A DNA stretch of 64,000 bases from Motiliproteus sp. SC1-56 (GTDB lineage Bacteria > Pseudomonadota > Gammaproteobacteria > Pseudomonadales > Balneatricaceae): assembly GCF_017309075.1 (NCBI RefSeq), contig NZ_JAEMGS010000005.1, forward strand, positions 186,001-250,000, in the 5' to 3' direction. Below are positions 7,962-15,350 of the stretch, piece after piece. Each line of letters opens with the position of its first letter. Within the stretch, counting starts at the first letter, position 1. The translations under genes were made by a program, and so were the position numbers. The notes under the pieces were generated by a model. It was not told the origin of the DNA. It saw nothing but the letters and a program-made list of their open reading frames with translations, and searched no databases.

Positions 7962-9179
7962 ATGCCCTCACTGCCGTTGTCTCTGTCTCTGTCTCTGTCT
8001 TTGTCGCTGGTCCTTTGGCTGGGCTTGGTTTCCGGCGCCCAGGCCCGGGAGGTCGAACTCTCCGGTCAAATCGATATTGAGATGCAACATTTTCCGGAGA
8101 CCCCGGCAGACCCCGAGCAGCACAAGACCTACCTATCCCTGGGCGCCGAGCCCGAGTGGTACAAGCAATGGGACGGTGGCGACAACGCGGTTGTTTTCCG
8201 ACCCTTCCTGCGCACAGGCAATCATGACAGCCATCGTGATCACGTGGACATCCGGGAGCTAAACTGGCTCCACGTCGGTGACGGCTGGCAGGTGCGCAGC
8301 GGCATCTCACGGGTTTTCTGGGGGGTGGCCGAATCACAGCACCTGGTGGATATCATCAACCAGACCGACACCCTCGAAGGCGCGGATGATGAGGACCGGC
8401 TGGGGCAGCCCATGGTCAACCTGACCCTGATCCGCGACTGGGGGGACCTCTCGCTGTTCTGGCTGCCCTATTTTCGCGAGCGCACCTTTGCCGGCGACGA
8501 GGGGCGGCTGCGGCCGCAACCGGCGATCGAGACCGACCGCGCCCGCTACGAATCGGGCGCGGAGCAAGCCCACCAGGACTTTGCCATCCGCTGGAGCCAT
8601 GTCATCGGGCCCATGGATCTGGCCCTCTCCCACTTCAGCGGCACCAGCCGTGATCCGATCCTGCTGGCCGAAACCGACCGCAGCGGCAACCTAGTGCTGA
8701 TTCCCTTCTATGAACAGATCGAGCAGAGCGCCCTGGAACTCACCGCGGTGCAGGGCGACCTGCTATGGAAGCTCGAAGCCCTGTATCGAGACGGCAGGAG
8801 CGACGACTACTGGGCGGCAGTGGGGGGCTTTGAATATACGCTGGTCGGGGTGATGGATACCGCGGCGGACCTGGGACTCTTACTGGAATACCATTACGAT
8901 GAGCGCGGCGAAGAGGCCACCAGCCCCTTCCAGGACGATCTGTTTCTCGGGTTACGCATGGGACTCAACGATATCCAGACAACGGAGATCCTCGCCGGCG
9001 TGATCCTGGATAACGAGAGCGACGCCATGCTGGGCTTCGTCGAAGCGAGCAGCCGCCTCGACGAGGATTTCAGGCTCTCCCTGGAGTGGCGCACCTTCAA
9101 GGACCTGGAGACCGAAGACCCCTTGTTCAGCGTTCGCCGGGATGATCTCCTGCTGCTGAACCTGGCCTACTTTTTCTAA
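7962..9179 (+). CDS. outer-membrane beta-barrel-like protein, third gene of the RND/LolA-like operon
   Basis: This 405-residue protein has an N-terminal signal peptide built on a Leu-Ser alternation and ending in GAQA. The mature part is rich in alternating strand-like segments with aromatic girdles and ends in a terminal aromatic residue (LNLAYFF), as outer-membrane barrels do. Proteins of this kind regularly follow the LolA-like gene in such operons. It starts one base after the upstream stop, without a good ribosome site, so translation is probably coupled. The proposed role is the outer-membrane end of a lipid or hydrophobic-compound route, which is inference. Confidence 0.75.
   Translation: MPSLPLSLSLSLSLSLVLWLGLVSGAQAREVELSGQIDIEMQHFPETPADPEQHKTYLSLGAEPEWYKQWDGGDNAVVFRPFLRTGNHDSHRDHVDIRELNWLHVGDGWQVRSGISRVFWGVAESQHLVDIINQTDTLEGADDEDRLGQPMVNLTLIRDWGDLSLFWLPYFRERTFAGDEGRLRPQPAIETDRARYESGAEQAHQDFAIRWSHVIGPMDLALSHFSGTSRDPILLAETDRSGNLVLIPFYEQIEQSALELTAVQGDLLWKLEALYRDGRSDDYWAAVGGFEYTLVGVMDTAADLGLLLEYHYDERGEEATSPFQDDLFLGLRMGLNDIQTTEILAGVILDNESDAMLGFVEASSRLDEDFRLSLEWRTFKDLETEDPLFSVRRDDLLLLNLAYFF
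7980..8009 (+). repeat. hexanucleotide repeat in a signal-peptide coding region
   Basis: Three perfect TCTCTG units and two degenerate ones encode alternating Ser-Leu in the hydrophobic core of the signal peptide. Because the unit is six bases, slippage would change signal-peptide length without shifting the frame. Confidence 0.85.
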
Positions 9180-9245
9180 ACCGGAGCGCCATTTGAACGC
9201 CCCGGGGGGCTCGTAACGACGCCCGCTTGCCTCAAGACGCGATCA

Positions 9246-9902
9246 TCACTCCAGGCCGCTGATAAATTCGCGAGCCTCGGCGATCGAACGGTCCATCTCC
9301 CGCACCAAGGCCTGTACGTCGGTATCGAAGTGGTGAACCTCTCCCTTGAGAGCGCTGATTTTCTCGGCGTTGAGGTTGTGCTTGAGGTACAGAACCTGGT
9401 CCTTGAACACCGCCAGCACTGGCCGCATCTTGGCCTCGGAGCGCTCCAAGGAGGCGAGGTAGTCGCGGTAGCGGCGCTGAGTGGTCTTCAGCTTGCGCTC
9501 GCTGGAGGCCCGCAGCGAGCGGCTGGAATACTGATCAAGCTCGGCCTGCCACTCTTCGAACAGCGCCTCGGCAACCGACTCGATATCGTCGATCCGACCG
9601 CTCAACTCCTCCGCCTTCTCCTCGCTCTCAAGGTAGGCGTCGTTGAGGGTTTCGTAGCGCTCCTGCAGGGTCGTGCTTTCCAACTGCAACAGGGCATCAA
9701 AGGCCTGATAGGCGGACTGGAACTGCTCCTTCACCTCGGTCTGGGTCTCGGCGGCCGCCTCCACCCGGTCGACCAGTATATCCCGCTTGGCGTAGCCGAA
9801 CTTTTCCATGGTGCTGTAGTAGGTACTCTGGCAGGCGCCCAGCAACGCCGGCAACAGCGCAACAAACAATAAACGCAGGGGCAAGCGAAGAGGCTGGGTC
9901 AT
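9246..9902 (-). CDS. DUF2959 family lipoprotein
   Basis: This 218-residue protein has an N-terminal lipobox (LLGAC, Cys at about residue 24) and a long charged coiled-coil body from roughly residue 40 to 200. Sequence features such as STYYSTMEKFGYAKRDILVDRV right after the lipidated cysteine are characteristic of the DUF2959 family, whose function is unknown. The ATG at 9902 has GGAG upstream and places the signal peptide correctly; an upstream in-frame start at 9983 would bury it. It is monocistronic. Confidence 0.85.
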   Translation of the reverse strand: MTQPLRLPLRLLFVALLPALLGACQSTYYSTMEKFGYAKRDILVDRVEAAAETQTEVKEQFQSAYQAFDALLQLESTTLQERYETLNDAYLESEEKAEELSGRIDDIESVAEALFEEWQAELDQYSSRSLRASSERKLKTTQRRYRDYLASLERSEAKMRPVLAVFKDQVLYLKHNLNAEKISALKGEVHHFDTDVQALVREMDRSIAEAREFISGLE

Positions 9903-10108
9903 GTAGTTACTCCAAGACTGAATAGGGACACCGGCCCGGGGCCGGTTCAGGTCGGTGACACGATACTGCATAGCCGGCAGCACCGAAAGGGGGAAGCCGC
10001 TTCATCGGTAAGGGCGACAAAATTTCACCGAACCGAACATCAGCAGGCGCTAAACTTTTAGTGGGCTCGCTCAACCCTCAAACCGCGGTTATCCGCAAGG
10101 AGCCAGCC

Positions 10109-10624
10109 ATGACTACCCAAACCCTCAAACAATACCTGGACGCCCGGGATGTCCCTTACGTGGTATTGACCCACTCCCCGGCCTACACCGCCCAGGAGGT
10201 GGCCCAGTCGGCCCACATCCGCGGTCACCTGCTGGCCAAGAGCGTGGTGCTGAGCATCGACAACCAACTCGCCCTGGCGGTGATCCCTGCCTCACAGCAC
10301 ATTGACCTGGTCGACCTGAAGCGCTCCATCCGCGCTTTCAAGCTCGACCTTGCCAGCGAGGATGACTTCAAGGACCTGTTCCCCGGTTGCGAGCTGGGCG
10401 CCCTGCCGCCCTTCGGTAACCTTTACGGCATGCAGGTGTATATCGCCGAATGCCTGGCGAAAGAAGCGGAGATCACCTTCTGCGCCGGCTCCCACAGCGA
10501 GCTGATCCAGATGGATTACCGTGATTTTGCGCGCCTGGTGGAGCCGGTGGTGATCACCCACGGCGCCGTGCCCAACCGCCCGACGCCGCCGCGCATGAAG
10601 GAGCACCTGGGGGTCTACCCCTGA
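10109..10624 (+). CDS. YbaK/EbsC-type aminoacyl-tRNA deacylase domain protein
   Basis: This 171-residue single-domain protein matches the YbaK/ProX family that clears mischarged tRNA in trans (for example Cys- or Ala-tRNA-Pro). The lysine of LLAKSVVL (Lys44) aligns with the catalytic lysine of YbaK. GALPPFGN and the CAGSHSELI segment are family hallmarks. The ATG at 10109 has AAGGAGC upstream. The exact tRNA substrate cannot be read from the sequence. Confidence 0.88.
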   Translation: MTTQTLKQYLDARDVPYVVLTHSPAYTAQEVAQSAHIRGHLLAKSVVLSIDNQLALAVIPASQHIDLVDLKRSIRAFKLDLASEDDFKDLFPGCELGALPPFGNLYGMQVYIAECLAKEAEITFCAGSHSELIQMDYRDFARLVEPVVITHGAVPNRPTPPRMKEHLGVYP

Positions 10625-10711
10625 TGCCTTATCCGTTCACGGCAGCCCCTTCACAAGGGACCGGGGCTGGGGGACAATAGCGCTTCCATTCGGCAACCCG
10701 AACGCAGTGCA

Positions 10712-10921
10712 ATGAAGTCCTACCAGTTCTTTACCGAAGACGGCCGCGGCGGCACCATGCTGTGCGATGATGAAACGCTGGCAGACGCCGTGGCCGAACT
10801 GACCCGACGCTTTGAGGGGGTGATCAAAGTCCAGATCGGCAAGGAGGTCTGGGAAGCGCCTCGGGCCGGTTGCGACAACGTAGGGCCGGCGCCCTCTGAC
10901 GCCCCGCCCGACGGCCCCTAA
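10712..10921 (+). CDS. small hypothetical protein
   Basis: This encodes 69 residues, starting MKSYQFFTEDGRGGTM and ending in a Pro/Asp-rich tail. No family is recognised. There is no clear ribosome site. In favour of its reality are acidic, folded-looking composition and a strong terminator placed 40 bases downstream with no other plus-strand gene to serve. Confidence 0.5.
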   Translation: MKSYQFFTEDGRGGTMLCDDETLADAVAELTRRFEGVIKVQIGKEVWEAPRAGCDNVGPAPSDAPPDGP

Positions 10922-10960
10922 ACCGGCTGGCAGCGGGTCAACACCTGCGACCCGCAAACA

Positions 10961-10988
10961 AAAAAGGGAGCCTCAGGCTCCCTTTTTT
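10961..10988. terminator. bidirectional Rho-independent terminator
   Basis: A 12-bp stem (AAAAAGGGAGCC with GGCTCCCTTTTT) and a TCA loop carry T runs on both strands. It sits between the convergent genes ending at 10921 and 11003 and can serve both. Confidence 0.93.
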
Positions 10989-11002
10989 ACGACATCCTGG
11001 CG

Positions 11003-11848
11003 TCAGCTGGGCTGCTCGATACCGACGATAAACCAGTCGGCCCCCTCCTTGGAGAGATCCCGCGTCAGGTGCCAGATTTCATTGAATTCGGTGGTCTGGG
11101 CGCCGGCGCCCTCGCGCATCCAGCCGTAGAAATTCACACTCAGTTGGGCCGTCTGCTCCACCTCGCTGTAACCAAGGATTTCGGCCATCACGGACACCAG
11201 ATCGTTATCCAGCACACCGGCACCCAGACGGGCCCGTTCCTGCTCCAGATGGCCGAAGAGTTCTGCCGAGCAATAACCGCGGATCGTCTCCAGATCGTTC
11301 TCGCTCCATGCCGTCTGCAGCTCGGCAAAGTGGCTGCGTGCCCCCTCCAGAAACGCCTCTTTCTGGAACCACTCGGGCAGCGCAGGCTCGGCAACGCCAA
11401 CCCCGGATGACATCAGCGGCGTGGGATCAAAGCCGTGCCCGGTCGCCACCGGCCCGTCGGCGGCGCCGGCATAGGCCGGTGGACGTTGCGCCACCGCGCC
11501 TCGGGTAAAAAGCTTGAACAGCACAAACCCCAGTACCCCCAGAATCAGCACGTCCATCAACTGGATACCTTCAAAAGCGCCGCCAAAGAAGAGCGCGCCC
11601 AACAGCCCGCCCGCCAGCAGGCCGCCCAACATACCGCCCATACCCGGCTTGCGCGTCGTGGTGGCCGCCTTATCGGTGGAAGAGGACCGGGTCGCCGACG
11701 GCTGCGGCGTCGGGCTTACCTTTTTAGGCGTGGAGAACGCTTTGCCGAAGCTTGAGCCGCCCCCGAAGCGCTTGGCCTCTGCGACGTCCGTCGTCAGGCC
11801 GGTACCCAACAGCAACGCGCAGCAAAAGGTCAGAAGTATACGAGTCAT
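11003..11848 (-). CDS. Tim44-like domain membrane protein
   Basis: This 281-residue protein has a signal sequence (1-25), a Ser/Thr/Pro-rich linker, a glycine-rich helix (~70-90), a second helix (~97-113), and a C-terminal Tim44-like domain (~150-280). That domain includes WSENDLETIRGYCSAELFGH and NEIWHLTRD. Bacterial members are of unknown function; the domain resembles the membrane-binding part of mitochondrial Tim44. It lies 18 bp downstream of the EamA permease gene and may share its transcript. Confidence 0.85.
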   Translation of the reverse strand: MTRILLTFCCALLLGTGLTTDVAEAKRFGGGSSFGKAFSTPKKVSPTPQPSATRSSSTDKAATTTRKPGMGGMLGGLLAGGLLGALFFGGAFEGIQLMDVLILGVLGFVLFKLFTRGAVAQRPPAYAGAADGPVATGHGFDPTPLMSSGVGVAEPALPEWFQKEAFLEGARSHFAELQTAWSENDLETIRGYCSAELFGHLEQERARLGAGVLDNDLVSVMAEILGYSEVEQTAQLSVNFYGWMREGAGAQTTEFNEIWHLTRDLSKEGADWFIVGIEQPS

Positions 11849-11866
11849 CAGTGCCCCATCTTATCG

Positions 11867-12766
11867 TTATTCAGGTGTTTTACCGCGGGCAAAGCGGTTG
11901 GCGAGAAACAGTCCGCTGAAGATCAGCGCAATGCCCGCCAAGTGATACGCCTGGACCACTTCGCCCAAAAATATAGCCGAAAGTATTAGACCAGAAACCG
12001 GCATCAGATGGAAAAAAATTCCGGCACGGGCCGCCCCCAGCTCCGCCACGCCGCGATTCCAGAAGATGTAGGCGAGGACCGAAGGGAACAGGGCGACGTA
12101 TCCGATCAGCAGGATGTTATCAACATGCCACTCAGGTACGCGGGATTGCGCCTCCCAGAGGTAGAAGGGAAGCAACAGCAGAGCCCCGACCAATATGGTG
12201 GTGCCCAGCAAGGTCAGGGGAGCCAGGGTGCGGGGCCGCCAGTTAAGGCACACCGAGTAGAGCGCCCAGCTGGTGCCGGCGGCCAGGATCCAGAGGTCCC
12301 CCGGGTTGGCCTGCAGGCTCAGCAGGCCCGCCAGGCTGCCCCCCGCCACCAGCACCGCCACCCCGGACAGAGAGATGGTCACCCCGAGGAGCTGCAATCC
12401 GCCGATTCGTTGTCCAAGCAGAAAACGCGAGAAAACCAGGATCAACACCGGCACCGCCGACTGCAGCAACACGGCGTTGCTGGCCTGGGTTGACTGCAGG
12501 CCGATGTAGGCGAAGGTGTTGTAGTTGGCCACCCCCAGCGTCGACAGCACCAGCAAGATACCCCAGTGGCGCTTGATCTCAGCCCACTCCCGAACCATTC
12601 GCGGCAGCACCCAGGGTGCGAGTAACAGGAACGCCCCGCTCCAGCGGAAAAACGCGAGAGTGATCGGCGGCATCTCCAGGTGCATGGCGCGGGCGAGCAC
12701 GAAGTTCCCCGACCAGAACAGGATCGTCAACAGCAGCAACAGGTAGGGAGTGGGGTTGGCAGGCAT
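11867..12766 (-). CDS. EamA/DMT-family transporter
   Basis: This 299-residue protein has ten predicted membrane helices in two EamA repeats. The first begins LLLLTILFWSGNFVLARAM, and the second starts near SWALYSVCLNWR. The family exports amino acids and metabolites, but the substrate cannot be inferred here. It lies 15 bp downstream of the potassium channel gene on the same strand. Confidence 0.87.
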   Translation of the reverse strand: MPANPTPYLLLLLTILFWSGNFVLARAMHLEMPPITLAFFRWSGAFLLLAPWVLPRMVREWAEIKRHWGILLVLSTLGVANYNTFAYIGLQSTQASNAVLLQSAVPVLILVFSRFLLGQRIGGLQLLGVTISLSGVAVLVAGGSLAGLLSLQANPGDLWILAAGTSWALYSVCLNWRPRTLAPLTLLGTTILVGALLLLPFYLWEAQSRVPEWHVDNILLIGYVALFPSVLAYIFWNRGVAELGAARAGIFFHLMPVSGLILSAIFLGEVVQAYHLAGIALIFSGLFLANRFARGKTPE

Positions 12767-12781
12767 CGATGAATTGGCCGC

Positions 12782-14479
12782 TTAAAAGCCCCAACTGCGA
12801 AAACGCCGTGCCAGCCAGCCGCCGCGCGCGTCCGGGTCACCCACCACCTGGCTGAACACATTGCTGTTGACCAGGGTCCAGTTCATACGGTCGCGCGCCC
12901 TGGCCAGGCCGCAGAACAGAAGCTGATCGCCCAATTGCAGCTCGGTGAGTTCACCGGGCAGCAGTTTCAGCTCGCCATTGCGCTTAAGCATCAGCGGAAA
13001 ACAGGGCAACTGGTCGCGGCTGCTTCGGGGGTCCTTCATAAACAGGTTGAGCTTCACGCAACGCCCCTGGTTCAGCGCCTCGGCCAGCGCCGGGGTCTCC
13101 TCCTCACCGACGCTGAAGGCCCAGCTGTCCAGTTCCCGCTGCCCGGCCACGGCGCTCATGCGGTTAACCAGCGTATGCGCCCAGACTTCGTCTTTGCTTC
13201 GCATCGCTTCCAGAAACTCGCTGAGCAGCGGCGACTTGATCAGCGACAGGATGTTGTTGGCGATGATTCGCCCCGGCTCCATGATCAAATCCGGTTTGGC
13301 CGCGGCAAACACCGCCGCGTTGGAATCCAGGTTCTGTCGCACCACCGTCAGCAGCTTGGGGTTGAGTTCCAAAGCCGTCATGACGATGGAGAGGTTGTTG
13401 GCATCGTTGGCGGTTCCGGCCACCAGCCCCACCGCATCGTGAATCCGGGCTTCTTCCAGGGTGACGGCTTCGGTCCCCAGGCCCTGGACAAACTCCACCT
13501 CCAGCCCCTCGGGCTTCGGGTTATCGTCGATAATGGTAAGGTTGACCGCGCTGTGCCGCAGGCTTCGGTGCAACGCACGCCCCAGCCGCCCATAGCCGCA
13601 GATAACCCAACGGCCCTGGGTTTTCTGGTAGGCGCTGGCCAGGGTCCGGTGGGTGGGATTGGTCAACCAGTCGTAGACCAAGTGGTGATAGGGCGATGCC
13701 AGGGCCAGGGCCAGGTAGTCGGCGTAGGTGACGAAGGGGTCGATAATATGGTCAGTGCCAAACGAGGCCAAGTTGGCAGTGGTCACATCCGATTCGCTTC
13801 GGCACACCACCGGCCGCCCCGGTGCCAGCAGTTTGCTGGTGATGGCGATGGCCAGGTTCACCTCGTCACGGTTGGTCAATGCCAACACCCCGATGCAGTT
13901 GCTGCGCTGCAGCCCGGCATCGTTCAGCACGTCGGGCTTGGCCGCGTCGGCGCAGAGCCCCTGGGGGCTATATCGCAGGTCATCGGTCTGCAGGGCGTCG
14001 ATCCGGGTCCGGTCAATATCGACCACCACCGCGCGAATCCCCCGTTTGGCCAGGCGTCCCACCACCAGGCTGCCGGTCATGCCGTAACCGCACACCAGGT
14101 AAAACGGCTCTTCGACCCGCTCCACCCCGTTACGAAAGCGCATGCGGTGCATCAGCCGGTTAAACGCCGGCTCCTGGAACAGCGCCAGCATTTTCCCGAT
14201 ACCGTAGAGCCAGGTGATGACCGTGGCGTAGATGGTGACCAGGGTCCACATGCGCTGGCCGTCGGTGAACGGGTAGGGAATCTCCCCGAAGCCAATGGTC
14301 GACCCCATAAAACTGACGAAGTAGAAGGCATGGAAAAAATCCATGCGCCAGGGATTGCCCTGGTCATCCACCCCCGGGATCAGCACGAACCCCAGCACCG
14401 AGACGGAGTAGACCACGATCAGCGAGATCAGGGGGGCCCTGAGTCGCCGAAAAAGGGTAAAGAGGAAGAAGTAGTTCAT
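12782..14479 (-). CDS. potassium channel with two TrkA-N (RCK) domains
   Basis: This 565-residue protein has two N-terminal membrane helices flanking a pore loop with selectivity-filter residues TIGFGE (61-66), then a helix to ~100. Two Rossmann-type RCK domains follow, with nucleotide-binding glycine motifs CGYGMTG (~130) and CGYGRLG (~294). A C-terminal TrkA-C-like segment ends the protein. It is likely to be a gated K+ channel. It follows the small membrane protein gene by 10 bp, so the two probably function together. Confidence 0.9.
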   Translation of the reverse strand: MNYFFLFTLFRRLRAPLISLIVVYSVSVLGFVLIPGVDDQGNPWRMDFFHAFYFVSFMGSTIGFGEIPYPFTDGQRMWTLVTIYATVITWLYGIGKMLALFQEPAFNRLMHRMRFRNGVERVEEPFYLVCGYGMTGSLVVGRLAKRGIRAVVVDIDRTRIDALQTDDLRYSPQGLCADAAKPDVLNDAGLQRSNCIGVLALTNRDEVNLAIAITSKLLAPGRPVVCRSESDVTTANLASFGTDHIIDPFVTYADYLALALASPYHHLVYDWLTNPTHRTLASAYQKTQGRWVICGYGRLGRALHRSLRHSAVNLTIIDDNPKPEGLEVEFVQGLGTEAVTLEEARIHDAVGLVAGTANDANNLSIVMTALELNPKLLTVVRQNLDSNAAVFAAAKPDLIMEPGRIIANNILSLIKSPLLSEFLEAMRSKDEVWAHTLVNRMSAVAGQRELDSWAFSVGEEETPALAEALNQGRCVKLNLFMKDPRSSRDQLPCFPLMLKRNGELKLLPGELTELQLGDQLLFCGLARARDRMNWTLVNSNVFSQVVGDPDARGGWLARRFRSWGF

Positions 14480-14489
14480 GGGCGTCGCC

Positions 14490-14873
14490 TCAGCGGCGGA
14501 TCAGCACGGTTTCCACCATCAGCAGAATCACCGAAGTGAGGTTGGCCAGCAGCGCCCCTCCGGAGAGGGAGACGATGCTCGCCATCACCGCCGGCGACAT
14601 CCCGCCGGCGAAGACGTGTTCGGCCAGCCCCCAGACCACCGCCCCCGCCACCAGCTGCAGGTCGGCTACCAGGCTGGTGGCCAGCAGAACGGCGCCGATA
14701 TGGGTGCGGTCTCCGAACTTCATCACCGTGGCGATCAGGCTCACCACCAGCGCGGCGAAAAATTCATATTCGTTGTGGTGGTCGGGGTTGTCGATCTGGC
14801 CGATAAAAAAGCCGAAGTTGAGGGTCAGCGCCAGTACGATAAAAAACGCGAAGATCACCTTTTCGCGGCTCAT
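14490..14873 (-). CDS. small four-helix membrane protein, channel-linked (possibly DUF6394)
   Basis: This 127-residue protein has about four hydrophobic helices and starts MSREKVIFAFFIVLALTLN. The ATG has AAGGAG six bases upstream. It is the first gene of the transcript leading into the potassium channel, and this pairing suggests an accessory subunit. The resemblance to DUF6394 is from memory and is not certain. Confidence 0.72.
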   Translation of the reverse strand: MSREKVIFAFFIVLALTLNFGFFIGQIDNPDHHNEYEFFAALVVSLIATVMKFGDRTHIGAVLLATSLVADLQLVAGAVVWGLAEHVFAGGMSPAVMASIVSLSGGALLANLTSVILLMVETVLIRR

Positions 14874-15006
14874 GGTCTCTCCTTGGACTGCAGAATAGTG
14901 CAGGCGATTCTAGCCAGCAGCGCCGGTAAAAGCCACCGCCACACCCTTGGTGGGCCCCGCCCCCTGCAGTATCATCGCCCCTCCTTTTCCAAACCGGGAG
15001 CCAATC

Positions 15007-15279
15007 ATGTCCGAGACCCTCGACCAACGCTACATGCAGGTAGCCCAGGCCTGCCTTAAAGTCCTCAACAACATCAACCCGGCGGCCGACCGCAGCGAGC
15101 AGATCAAGGAGGTCTACGCCGCCATCGACCGCGCCGTGGGGGAACTGTACAAGCAACAGGAGACGCAACTGGCCACGGCGCTGGGTGCCCTGCGCCAGAT
15201 CGCGGAAATGGACCCGGCAAAAGACCACCTGGATCAGGCGGTTACCCTGGCGCGTGCGGTCGTTCCAGTACACCATTAA
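15007..15279 (+). CDS. small hypothetical protein
   Basis: This encodes a 90-residue, helical, soluble protein (SETLDQRYMQVAQACLKVLNN onward) with a GGGAG site upstream of the ATG at 15007. No family is recognised. It precedes the M16 peptidase gene by 71 bp on the same strand. Confidence 0.68.
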   Translation: MSETLDQRYMQVAQACLKVLNNINPAADRSEQIKEVYAAIDRAVGELYKQQETQLATALGALRQIAEMDPAKDHLDQAVTLARAVVPVHH

Positions 15280-15350
15280 GGAACCTCGCGCCGCTACCGG
15301 GTCTAACCATACCCGGATACCGCTGAACCGCTTCATTGAGGAAGGCTTCT

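Noticed and set aside
12935-14539. Long open frame opposite the potassium channel gene
   Set aside because: The 534-codon frame is the complement of a recognisable channel gene and shows low-complexity His/Gln/Gly runs.
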